Source: an uncultured Thermoanaerobacterales bacterium (GTDB lineage: Bacteria; Bacillota; Clostridia; Christensenellales; UBA1242). Taken from it: a DNA stretch of 8,053 bases. Within the stretch, counting starts at the first letter, position 1; each line of letters starts with the position of its first letter. The notes under the pieces are model-generated. The model ran no database searches, had not been told where the DNA came from, and was given only the letters and a program-made list of their open reading frames with translations. The DNA lies in contig USTP01000044.1 in assembly GCA_900557695.1 (NCBI GenBank), forward strand, positions 1 through 8,053. The letters run 5' to 3'. Positions 1 through 6,849 of the stretch are shown here, piece after piece. Both the position numbers and the translations under genes were made by a program.

Positions 1-45
1 GATGACGTCGAGTCTCGTGGGCTCGGAGATGTGTATAAGAGACAG
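1..45. other. Nextera (Tn5) P7-side adapter, artificial
   Basis: Positions 12-45 match the Illumina Nextera read-2 adapter, ending in the 19-bp Tn5 mosaic end AGATGTGTATAAGAGACAG at 27-45. Bases 1-11 fit the end of the P7 primer (GAT) followed by an 8-base i7 index (GACGTCGA); from memory this corresponds to a standard Nextera XT v2 index. This is library sequence, not genome. It truncates the mtaB reading frame and should be trimmed. The mosaic end must not be read as a transposon terminus. Confidence 0.97.
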
Positions 46-1305
46 CTTTAATATTTTTACGCTTAAAACTTGATTTTGATTTAATTTAATATCTGATTCA
101 ATATAACATTTAATATAATTTTCCGTGTGCCCCTCAAAGTATCCTTCATGCTCTCTTTCTATTATAACTTTATAGGTTTTGTCTTGGCAACTTATAATAT
201 AATCTTGATGCATTTTATCGTCTAGCTGAGCAAGTTTTTCGCATCTTTCTTTAACGTGAGTTGCTAAATTTTTCATTTTTGATGCAACTGTTCCACTTCG
301 TTTTGAATATGGAAAAATGTGCATTTTTGCAAAGTTACATTTTTTTAAAAACTTATATGTTTCATTAAAGTTTTCTTCAGTTTCGGTTGGAAACCCAACA
401 ATCACATCTGTTGTTATTGCTGGATTATTAAAGTGAGAGCGAATAAGCAATAATTTGTTATAATACATTTCTGTTGTGTATTTCCTATTCATGTACTTTA
501 GCGTGCTATCACATCCACTTTGCAAACTTAAATGAAAGTGCGGAGCAAAGTTTGGAGTTTGTTTTAGCTCTTTTAAAAATTCTTCTGTTATAATATCTTG
601 CTCTAATGAACTAAACCTAAAACGAATATTTGGATAACTTCTCATTAGTTTTATAACATCTATTAAAGACTTTTTTTCTTTAAAATCTTTACCATAACTA
701 GATAGGTTAATTCCAGTAAAAACAATTTCGTTAGAAAACTTTGATTGATATTCAACTTCGTTTTTTATGCTCTCTAGAGGTCTGCTTCTTTCCCTACCTC
801 TTAAATAAGGAATAATGCAATAAGAGCAAAAATTGTTGCATCCATCTTGTATTTTAATAACTGCACGAGTCCTTTCGCCTTTTGCCATATATTCATCTTG
901 ATAAAAAGAACAGATCTCTGTATTGATATCTACAGTGCGTGCATTGTCTTCATTTCCAAAACGGTTTATAATTTTTTCTACAAGGTCTAATTTTGACGAG
1001 GTTCCATAAACACATCTTACATTTTTGTTGCCAAGAAATTTTGTATAATCATTTTGCGAACTACATCCACAAATATAAATAGGTGCATCTAAAGAAACTT
1101 TACTAATTTTACTTAAAATTCCTCTAGATTTTCTTTCAGCCTCATTTGTAACTGCACATGTGTTTACTATATATGCGTCTGCAGGTTGTATGCTAAAACA
1201 AACAGAAAAATTAGCCTCACTTAATAATTTAGCGATACTATTACTCTCGTATTGATTTACCTTGCATCCAAGCGTTATTATACACACTTTTCTTTTGCTT
1301 TCCAT
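46..1305 (-). CDS. mtaB: tRNA (N6-threonylcarbamoyladenosine(37)-C2)-methylthiotransferase MtaB, 3' end cut by adapter
   Basis: This radical-SAM enzyme converts t6A37 to ms2t6A37 in tRNAs that read ANN codons. The frame is absent from a simple ORF list because no stop is reached: 420 codons are read, then the adapter begins. The N-terminal UPF0004 domain has the MtaB-type LGCKVNQYE motif and cluster ligands C14, C50 and C81. The radical-SAM motif CNNFCSYC gives C156, C160 and C163. The SPASM-less core continues through VIVGFPTETEENF near residue 301. A C-terminal TRAM domain starts near residue 376, and I estimate only some 10-20 residues are missing. LGCKVNQYE and IKIQDGCNNFCSYC favour MtaB (B. 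subtilis YqeV) over MiaB or RimO. The ATG at 1305 follows an AAAGAGG ribosome binding site (1311-1317). rsmE ends 19 bp upstream, as in the conserved rsmE-mtaB pair, so the two are probably cotranscribed. Confidence 0.95.
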
Positions 1306-1324
1306 TTTTTCCTCTTTCAAGTTT

Positions 1325-2053
1325 TTATTTTTCGCAGGCAAACATTATTGCAGAAATACCTGCAATAGATGCAGTTTCTGTTCTTAATATTCGTTTGCCA
1401 AGAGTTACAATTTTAAAATTGTTTTCTTTTAGTTTTTCTATTTCTTTTTCGCTAAAACCGCCTTCTGCACCAATAATTAAGCCAATTTTGCCATAATTTG
1501 CGTTTTTTAACAAGTTGGCATACAGGGTTTCATCGTTGGAATTTTCATAAGCAACAAAAACCATATCATTATTTTTTGCCTTTTCAACCATATCAGAAAA
1601 ACTTATCACGCCATCAATTTTTAAAAGCGAGCTTCGCCCACATTGCTTACACGCAGAAATTGTTACCTTTTTTAATTTATCTATTTTACTGGTTTTATCT
1701 TTTATATCTGTATAGTCACTATAAAACACACATATTTCGCTTGCACCGAGCTCGGTTATTTTCTGAGTTATAAGCGAAAGTTTTTCTCCTTTACAAACCG
1801 CTTGATAAAGGGTTACATCTATAGTGGGTTCGCTATTGTTTTCTTCAATGCTATCAATAAAAATAACGGCGTCTTGCTTTCCTAGTGATTCAATTTTTCC
1901 GTAGGCGTTTATTTTTTCGCCGTTAAAGAGAACAACGCTATCGCCCACCCTAGCTCTCATAACATTTTTTAAATGATGAAATTCATCCCCATCAATAGGA
2001 ATGCGTGAGCCTACTATTAAGTTTTTATCGGTATAGTATCTTTTAAGTTTCAT
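1325..2053 (-). CDS. rsmE: 16S rRNA (uracil(1498)-N3)-methyltransferase RsmE
   Basis: RsmE is a SAM-dependent SPOUT-class enzyme that methylates N3 of U1498 in 16S rRNA on the assembled 30S subunit. At 242 aa it has normal family length. An N-terminal PUA-like RNA-binding domain covers about residues 1-72 (EFHHLKNVMRARVGD motif). The SPOUT catalytic domain follows, with KLSLITQKITELGASEI near residue 91, the ACKQCGR motif around 134-140, a cofactor-knot motif IIGAEGGFSEKEIE at 193-206, and LGKRILRTETA at 218-228. The usual GPEGG is GAEGG here, a conservative departure. The ATG at 2053 has only a weak ribosome binding site (GTGAGAAA). The gene follows a terminator after dnaJ and precedes mtaB by 19 bp. 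In B. subtilis prmA (yqeT) lies just upstream; it is missing here. Confidence 0.95.
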   Translation of the reverse strand: MKLKRYYTDKNLIVGSRIPIDGDEFHHLKNVMRARVGDSVVLFNGEKINAYGKIESLGKQDAVIFIDSIEENNSEPTIDVTLYQAVCKGEKLSLITQKITELGASEICVFYSDYTDIKDKTSKIDKLKKVTISACKQCGRSSLLKIDGVISFSDMVEKAKNNDMVFVAYENSNDETLYANLLKNANYGKIGLIIGAEGGFSEKEIEKLKENNFKIVTLGKRILRTETASIAGISAIMFACEK

Positions 2054-2065
2054 CTTTGTTTCTCA

Positions 2066-2110
2066 CTATGCTTTAATATATCACAAAAAATTAAAGACAC
2101 AAAACAAATG
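2066..2110 (-). promoter_or_regulatory. possible weak promoter for rsmE-mtaB
   Basis: On the minus strand a TATATT hexamer (5/6 to the -10 consensus) lies about 20 nt upstream of rsmE. About 16 bases further upstream is TTGTGT, a poor -35 (3/6) that falls inside the terminator stem. Such a promoter would explain expression of rsmE-mtaB after the dnaJ terminator. AT-rich DNA produces such matches by chance, so this is tentative; readthrough from dnaJ is an equally good explanation. Confidence 0.2.
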
Positions 2111-2127
2111 TTTATTTTTGTGCCTTT
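2083..2127 (-). terminator. factor-independent terminator after dnaJ
   Basis: A 12-bp stem is formed by 2116-2127 and 2093-2104 with an 11-nt loop. In the minus-strand RNA the only imperfection is a G-U wobble, whereas in the plus-strand RNA it would be an A-C mismatch, which supports minus-strand function. The stem is followed by AATTTTTTG (2084-2092), a U tract. It starts 7 bp after the dnaJ stop codon and so closes the heat-shock operon, probably leaving partial readthrough into rsmE. Confidence 0.75.
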
Positions 2128-2133
2128 GACTTT

Positions 2134-3273
2134 TTATTTTATTTTATCATTATACTGTTTTTTCTTCGTGTACTGACTTGGCTTAATATCGGCATCTAGT
2201 TTTTCAATCAAAAGCTTTTGAGCTCTGTCTAGCGATTTTGGTAGTTCTACAACAATGTTCACTATTAAGTCGCCATAAGAGTTTTTGTTAAGAACTTTAA
2301 CGCCCTTTCCTTTAACAGTTATTTTATCTCCAGTTTGTGTATAAGGAGGAACAGTAACTGTTAGTGTTTCGTTTATACCACCCACTTTAATATTCGTGCC
2401 AAGAATACTTTCGGTAAAGGTTATAGGAACAGTAGCATAAACATTGTTCCCTTCTCTTGTTAGAGTTTTATGCGGTGCAACCTTAAATATAATATTCATA
2501 TCGCCAGTTTGCCCACCATTTAAACCAGCTTCGCCTTGACCGCGAAGAATAATCACTTGGTCGGTATTAACACCGCCTGGAACATTAACTTCAATATTTC
2601 TGTTTGTTCTAACAACTCCAACTCCCGAGCAGTATGGGCACTTATCTTTTATTATGGTACCTTTTCCACCGCAGTCTGGGCAAACGGTTTGGGTTGTCAT
2701 CCTGCCGAGCATTGTGTTTTGCACACTTTGAACAACTCCAGAGCCATGACATCTTGAACAGGTTGTAGGGCTTGTTCCTGGTTTTGCGCCAGTGCCGTGA
2801 CAATGTTCACAGGTTTCATTTCTGTTAAGATTTATGTTTTTCTTTGCACCATAGGCTGCTTCAACAAAGGTTAAATTCATTTTAACCTCTATGTCGCTAC
2901 CATCTTGCGCGGTGCTTCTTCGGCTAGACCTAGAACCAAAGCCACCAAAACTGCCAAAGCCACCAAACATATTGTTAATAATATCTTCAAACCCGCCAAA
3001 GCCGCCAAACGAGCCGTCACCAGTTCCGCCACCTCCAAAGGATGCAGAGGCGCCATTTGGGTCGCCATAATTGTCATAATTAGAACGCTTTGTTTTGTCT
3101 GACAAAACCTCATATGCTTCGTTAACTTCTTTTAGTTTGTCGGCAGCTGTTGGGTCGTCACGATTTAAATCGGGGTGATATTTTTTTGCAAGAGTTCTGT
3201 ATGCTTTTTTTATTTCTTCATCACTTGCACTTTTACTAACACCTAATATTGAATAATAATCTTTTTTTGCCAT
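2134..3273 (-). CDS. dnaJ: chaperone protein DnaJ (Hsp40)
   Basis: DnaJ delivers unfolded clients to DnaK in the cytoplasm and stimulates its ATPase. The 379-aa protein has full type I architecture. The J domain spans residues 1-70 with the essential HPD at 33-35. A Gly/Phe-rich linker spans about 74-115. Four CxxCxGxG zinc repeats supply ligand pairs C155/C158, C172/C175, C198/C201 and C212/C215. The C-terminal substrate-binding domains follow (VPGGVNTDQ, VPPYTQTGDKI). All eight zinc cysteines are present. The ATG at 3273 has an AAGGA ribosome binding site at 3280-3284. The start is 12 bp after the stop of the DUF4932-like gene, so dnaJ belongs to the same transcript, and the terminator at about 2083-2127 follows it. 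Regulation is expected through CIRCE/HrcA at the head of the operon. Confidence 0.98.
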   Translation of the reverse strand: MAKKDYYSILGVSKSASDEEIKKAYRTLAKKYHPDLNRDDPTAADKLKEVNEAYEVLSDKTKRSNYDNYGDPNGASASFGGGGTGDGSFGGFGGFEDIINNMFGGFGSFGGFGSRSSRRSTAQDGSDIEVKMNLTFVEAAYGAKKNINLNRNETCEHCHGTGAKPGTSPTTCSRCHGSGVVQSVQNTMLGRMTTQTVCPDCGGKGTIIKDKCPYCSGVGVVRTNRNIEVNVPGGVNTDQVIILRGQGEAGLNGGQTGDMNIIFKVAPHKTLTREGNNVYATVPITFTESILGTNIKVGGINETLTVTVPPYTQTGDKITVKGKGVKVLNKNSYGDLIVNIVVELPKSLDRAQKLLIEKLDADIKPSQYTKKKQYNDKIK

Positions 3274-3285
3274 ATTTTTTCCTTG

Positions 3286-3660
3286 CTATTTGTTCTTTTC
3301 GTCACTACAACTTACAATATTTAAATAATTTTCTTCAAAAGATTTTTTATTTGATATACTTTCTTCTATGCTTTTAGCAATGCTAAAAAGTATATCCTTA
3401 CTAAAGCCATGAAGTTCGTTAATATAATTTAGCCTTGATAAATCGGCATTAAATTCATTCATATAACAAAATTCGTGCAATATGAAAGACGACTCTAGAG
3501 GCGTTTTTCTTCCATAGGCGTTTATTGCATTTTGCTCTTTATCGCAAACTTTTGGTGTTACACAAAAAATAGTGTTGTTTAAATTTAAGCCATATCCGCC
3601 CTTTGTAAAAAGTAGCGAAAGGATAACTACAAAGCGTTTGCCACTAATATCTATTTTAAG
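3286..3660 (-). pseudogene. C-terminal part of the DUF4932-like gene, in the -1 frame
   Basis: This frame stays open for 124 codons from the frameshift point at 3660 to a TAG at 3286-3288. It overlaps the end of the N-terminal part and continues its domain: GKRFVVILSLLF and GGYGLNLNNTIF resemble the second half of DUF4932 as I remember it. The motif LHEFCYMNEF (around 3451-3480) lines up with the zinc-protease-like HEFSH motif of that family, but the second His is replaced by Tyr. No good ribosome binding site or ATG precedes it, so it is unlikely to be a separate gene; the internal TTG at 3480 would remove half the domain. It is best read as the 3' part of one gene of about 279 aa, broken by a one-base indel or joined by -1 frameshifting. 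Confidence 0.6.
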
Positions 3661-4124
3661 TTTTTTAAAAAAGGTAAAATATTGCTTATGTCAACAGAGT
3701 TTTTAAAACTTTGAATTTCTTCTTCATAAACATTTACATGCGAGTTATAAAATTCTTCAAAGTTGGTGTCGTTAACAAAATTTTTTGCCTCTTTTAAAAA
3801 CTCTAAAACAAGTTTTGATTTGTTTAGCCTGTCTGTAAAAGGTTCTTTATCTTGCCCTACAAAATTATAATCACCGTCAAGATTTAGAAAAAGTAGAGCT
3901 GGAACATCGAAGGCAAAGCTATTTCCTTTTATAAGAATTTCATTTAGTAGCGTAACAGCTCTATGATTTTTATGCGGGGAAAAATGTAAGTAAACATCAT
4001 CTAAATATGGATAATTTTTTATGTTTAAAACAAAATTGGGATAACTATTTTTATAGTTTGATAACCTTAAAAATATTCCAATTAGTTCTATTCTTTTATC
4101 TACACAGATTTCACTTTCTTGCAT
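3651..4124 (-). CDS. DUF4932-like hypothetical protein, N-terminal part (frameshifted)
   Basis: I recognise this only by resemblance to the uncharacterised DUF4932 family. VDKRIELIGIFLRLSNY (residues 8-24) fits its VDxRIELL..I.RLA start, and HKNHRAVTLLNEI with FAFDVPALLF fits the following helices. There is no signal peptide or membrane segment. The frame ends at a TAG (3651-3653) shortly after TTA AAA AAC, where family similarity continues in the -1 frame. I chose the ATG at 4124 because AAGGTG (4133-4138) lies 8 nt upstream; the GTG at 4130 is only 2 nt from it. The gene sits between dnaK and dnaJ on the same strand, so it is probably heat-shock co-regulated. That position says nothing specific about its biochemical role, and no function is claimed. 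Confidence 0.7.
   Translation of the reverse strand: MQESEICVDKRIELIGIFLRLSNYKNSYPNFVLNIKNYPYLDDVYLHFSPHKNHRAVTLLNEILIKGNSFAFDVPALLFLNLDGDYNFVGQDKEPFTDRLNKSKLVLEFLKEAKNFVNDTNFEEFYNSHVNVYEEEIQSFKNSVDISNILPFLKNLK
3660..3666 (-). other. A_AAA_AAC heptamer at the frame switch
   Basis: In the reading frame of the N-terminal part the codons are TTA AAA AAC TTA AAA TAG. The heptamer A_AAA_AAC is a classical -1 slippery sequence. A -1 slip gives AAA AAA CTT AAA ATA and enters exactly the frame of the C-terminal part. The site also sits in a T6A6 run (3661-3672), where a one-base deletion in sequencing or replication is likely. A 7-bp inverted repeat (3628-3634 with 3601-3607) lies about 25 nt downstream, farther than normal for a frameshift stimulator, and no upstream internal Shine-Dalgarno is visible. 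Confidence 0.5.
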
Positions 4125-4180
4125 CTTCACCGCACCTTAAATCATAAATTATAAGACCTTATATTATTTGGTTATTTAGC

Positions 4181-6022
4181 TTATTTTGTTGTGTAGTCGC
4201 CAAAGTTGTTAGGGTCGGTGCTACCGCTTCCGCCTTGACCATTTGCCCCATCACTAGCGCCTTGAGCACCATTAGGGTTTGCTTGAGAATATAATTTTGT
4301 GAAGATTTCGTTTGAAACTTTTGTTAAACTCTCTAGAGATGCTTTAAGTTTTTCAATATCGTCACTATTCTTTTGAACATCTTTAGCTGATTCAAGTTCA
4401 CTGTTTAGTTTTGTTTTATCTTCTTCTGAAATCTTATCGCCACTTTCTTTAACAACCTTTTCAATTCCAGCTATCATTTGATCGAGGCTGTTTTTAGTGT
4501 CTACAACTTCCTTCCTCTTTTTATCTTCCTCGGCATATTTTTCAGCCTCTTTAACAGCCTTGTCTATTTCTTCGTCTGAAAGGTTTGAAGATGCTGTTAT
4601 GGTTATGTCTTGAGATTTACCAGTGCCAAGGTCTTTCGCCGAAACATGAACAATACCATTTGCGTCTATATCAAAAGTAACTTCAATTTGAGGAACTCCC
4701 CTTGGTGCTGGTGGAATACCAGTTAGTTCAAAACGACCGATTGTTTTGTTGTATGCCGCAAGCTCTCTTTCACCTTGCAAAACATGAATATCAACGCCTG
4801 GCTGGTTGTCTGAAGCGGTTGAGAAAATTTGTGACTTCTTTGTTGGAATAGTGGTATTTCTTTCAATAAGCTTTGTAAACACACCACCCATTGTTTCAAT
4901 ACCAAGAGATAGTGGAGTTACATCAAGAAGAAGAATGTCCTTAACTTCTCCGCCTAAAACACCTGCTTGAATTGCTGCACCAATGGCAACGCATTCATCT
5001 GGGTTGATGCCCTTAAATGGTTCTTTTCCACAGAATTTTTTAACTTCCTCAACAACCATTGGTACTCTTGAAGAACCACCAACCATGATAATTTTAGCAA
5101 TATCTGCGTTTGTTACCTTAGCATCGTTCATGGCTTTTTTAACAAGAGTTATTGTTTCTTTAACAAGGTCTTCAATTAAACTTTCGAATTTGGCACGAGT
5201 TATTGTTACCTCAAGGTGTTTAGGGCCATTGGCATCAGCGGTAATAAATGGAAGGCTAACGGTTGATGAGTTAACACCAGAAAGCTCTATTTTAGCTTTT
5301 TCAGCTGCCTCTTTTAACCTTTGCATAGCCATTTTGTCTGTAGACAAATCTATGCCATCAGATTTTTTAAACTCTTCTACAAGATACTTAATTATTCTAT
5401 CGTCAAAGTCATCACCACCAAGGCGGTTATTACCAGCGGTTGCTAAAACTTGGAACACACCATCTGCAATCTCTAGAACAGAGATATCAAATGTACCACC
5501 ACCAAGGTCGTAAACAAGCACTTTTTGACCATTAGCGCCATCTGCTTTATCTAGTCCATAAGCAAGGGCTGCTGCTGTTGGTTCGTTTATAATTCTTAAA
5601 ACATCAAGGCCCGCAATTTTACCAGCATCTTTTGTTGCTTGCCTTTGAGAGTCTGTAAAGTAGGCTGGAACAGTTATAACCGCTTGAGTTACTTTCTCTC
5701 CCAAATATCTTTCAGCGTCTGCTTTAAGTTTACTTAGAATCATGGCAGAGATTTCTTGTGGCGTATACTCTTTGCCACCTGCTTTAACCTTTTTGTTTGT
5801 TCCCATATCCCTCTTGATTGAAAGGATTGTGTTTTCTGCGTTTGCTACAGCTTGGCGTTTTGCAACCTGGCCTACAAGCCTTTCGCCATCTTTAGTGAAG
5901 CCAACAACTGATGGTGTTGTTCTTGCTCCTTCCGCGTTTGGTATAACTGTTGGTTCACCACCCTCCATAACAGCTACACATGAATTTGTTGTTCCTAGGT
6001 CGATGCCTATAATCTTACTCAT
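4181..6022 (-). CDS. dnaK: chaperone protein DnaK (Hsp70)
   Basis: DnaK is the ATP-dependent Hsp70 that binds and releases unfolded polypeptides. The true start is the ATG at 6022 (MSKIIGIDLGTTNS), with AAGGAG at 6035-6040. The in-frame extension to 6103 is rejected because it runs into grpE and has no homology. The product is 613 aa, close to Gram-positive DnaK length. The nucleotide-binding domain has GIDLGTTNS at 6-14, YDLGGGTFD at 171-179 and GGSSRVP at 315-321. The interdomain linker is DILLLDVTPLSL (362-373), followed by the beta-sandwich substrate-binding domain and a helical lid from about residue 480. The tail is Gly/Ala/Asn-rich and ends NNFGDYTTK, lacking the acidic VDAEFEEV-like end of most bacterial DnaKs. 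It follows grpE by 71 bp including a hairpin. Confidence 0.98.
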   Translation of the reverse strand: MSKIIGIDLGTTNSCVAVMEGGEPTVIPNAEGARTTPSVVGFTKDGERLVGQVAKRQAVANAENTILSIKRDMGTNKKVKAGGKEYTPQEISAMILSKLKADAERYLGEKVTQAVITVPAYFTDSQRQATKDAGKIAGLDVLRIINEPTAAALAYGLDKADGANGQKVLVYDLGGGTFDISVLEIADGVFQVLATAGNNRLGGDDFDDRIIKYLVEEFKKSDGIDLSTDKMAMQRLKEAAEKAKIELSGVNSSTVSLPFITADANGPKHLEVTITRAKFESLIEDLVKETITLVKKAMNDAKVTNADIAKIIMVGGSSRVPMVVEEVKKFCGKEPFKGINPDECVAIGAAIQAGVLGGEVKDILLLDVTPLSLGIETMGGVFTKLIERNTTIPTKKSQIFSTASDNQPGVDIHVLQGERELAAYNKTIGRFELTGIPPAPRGVPQIEVTFDIDANGIVHVSAKDLGTGKSQDITITASSNLSDEEIDKAVKEAEKYAEEDKKRKEVVDTKNSLDQMIAGIEKVVKESGDKISEEDKTKLNSELESAKDVQKNSDDIEKLKASLESLTKVSNEIFTKLYSQANPNGAQGASDGANGQGGSGSTDPNNFGDYTTK

Positions 6023-6064
6023 ATTGTTTTTTAACTCCTTTTTTGTTGTTTTTAATATATTTTT

Positions 6065-6088
6065 GCAAATTATTTTTAGATAATTTGC
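6065..6088 (-). repeat. grpE-dnaK intercistronic hairpin
   Basis: A perfect 9-bp inverted repeat (6065-6073 GCAAATTAT with 6080-6088 ATAATTTGC, 6-nt loop) lies between the grpE stop and the dnaK ribosome binding site. In the minus-strand transcript it is followed by A-rich sequence, not a U tract, so it does not look like a terminator for this operon. It could act as an RNA processing or stability element that separates grpE from dnaK levels. On the plus strand it precedes T6, but no plus-strand gene needs a terminator here. Confidence 0.5.
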
Positions 6089-6093
6089 GTTTT

Positions 6094-6849
6094 TTAGTCG
6101 CATAGATAAATTTCTACAGTACTATGACGAATAACCTTTCCGCCCTCTCCTGCCATCTTGTAACCTTTTTGGTAAACGGTTGCTATTTTGTTGTCTTTCG
6201 ATTTGTCCTTGGTTTTTTTCTTGGCAACTGCATTGTGTAGATTTGGGTCGAACTCTTGATTTTCAGCTTCAATCTCAACAATACCAAGCGACTTAACGGC
6301 GTTTAAAAGCATACCTTGAATCATTTCAAAGCCTTTCATAACGTTTGGGTCTTTAGAAACCTTAAGGGCTTGTTCAAAGTTATCTAGTATTGGTATAAGT
6401 TTATCGGCAATGTTTGTTACCGCCGAAACTTTCATATTCTCTTCTTGCTCTTTTGCTCGCTCTTTATAACGTTCTAAGTCCTTTTTAAAAGTTATGGCAA
6501 GCCTTTCATTTTCTTCAGCCTTTTTCTTTGTTTCTTCAAGTTCCTTGTCAACCTTTATTAAAGCATCTTCAAGCTGAATAAAAGCTTTTTCATACTTTTG
6601 AAATTCCTCATTGTCTTTGAAGCCATGAACCGTACACTCTTCATCATCGTGCTCACATCCACAGTTACAATTTTCATGATCATGATCACAATGCTTGTGG
6701 TTATGATCGTGATGATGCTCGTGATTTTTATTTTCGCAGTTACAATTTTTTTCCTCTTTGTTTTCTTTTATATCGTTATTATTTAGCTTATCATCTTTTT
6801 TAGAAGATTTTTCATTGCCTGAATTTTTTTCTTGCTTTTCTTTACTCAT
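6094..6849 (-). CDS. grpE: nucleotide exchange factor GrpE with His/Cys-rich N-terminal region
   Basis: GrpE releases ADP from DnaK and acts as a homodimer. The start is taken as the third of three tandem ATGs (6849), which lies 7 nt from AAGGAG (6857-6862) and gives MSKEKQ and 251 aa; the ATGs at 6852 and 6855 are too close. ATGAGTAA overlaps the hrcA stop by 8 bp, suggesting translational coupling. Residues 1-35 are charged and low-complexity. Residues 36-75 contain 11 His and 7 Cys, including HEHHHDHNHKH, which is not a normal GrpE feature. The long coiled-coil helix follows (about 83-140), then the four-helix-bundle region (IADKLIPILDNFEQAL) and the beta-wing head with FDPNLHNAV (200-208) and GYKMAGEGGKVIRHSTVEI. 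These conserved parts make the identification secure; the His/Cys block is additional. Confidence 0.96.
   Translation of the reverse strand: MSKEKQEKNSGNEKSSKKDDKLNNNDIKENKEEKNCNCENKNHEHHHDHNHKHCDHDHENCNCGCEHDDEECTVHGFKDNEEFQKYEKAFIQLEDALIKVDKELEETKKKAEENERLAITFKKDLERYKERAKEQEENMKVSAVTNIADKLIPILDNFEQALKVSKDPNVMKGFEMIQGMLLNAVKSLGIVEIEAENQEFDPNLHNAVAKKKTKDKSKDNKIATVYQKGYKMAGEGGKVIRHSTVEIYLCD
6625..6744 (-). other. His/Cys-rich segment coding region in grpE
   Basis: This stretch codes for GrpE residues 36-75. It contains Cys at 36, 38, 54, 61, 63, 65 and 72 and His at 43, 45, 46, 47, 49, 51, 53, 56, 58, 67 and 75, with Asp, Glu and Asn between them. The composition resembles the metal-binding loops of zinc and nickel transporters or metallochaperones. 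The DNA is made of near-repeated CAT/GAT codons (TGATCATGATC-type repeats), so it may have grown by slippage. Metal binding is inferred from composition only. Confidence 0.8.

Noticed and set aside
2889..3113. Alternative frames and plus-strand ORF over the dnaJ Gly/Phe region
   Set aside because: Low-complexity shadows produced by the repeated Gly/Phe codons of DnaJ.
4131..4180. Inverted repeat TATAAG-GT-CTTATA after dnaK as a terminator
   Set aside because: Stem is short, AT-only apart from one pair, has a 2-nt loop and no U tract; it probably has no terminator function.
4983..5513. Plus-strand 176-codon ORF opposite dnaK
   Set aside because: Antisense shadow of a highly conserved gene; no ribosome binding site or recognisable domain, and its composition mirrors dnaK codon bias. 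The same holds for 5742-6083.
6023..6103. N-terminal extension of DnaK (27 residues) up to an ATG at 6103
   Set aside because: It overlaps the grpE 3' end, has no DnaK homology and no suitable ribosome binding site; the ATG at 6022 with AAGGAG and MSKIIGIDLGTT is clearly the start.
6601..6760. Short repeats of CATGATCATGATC type as a CRISPR or tandem repeat locus
   Set aside because: They are in-frame His/Asp codons of grpE with no regular spacer pattern.
6598..6786. Plus-strand 62-codon hydrophobic ORF that looks like a membrane protein
   Set aside because: It is the complement of the His/Asp/Glu/Lys-rich grpE region, which automatically yields Met/Ile/Val/Phe codons; no ribosome binding site.
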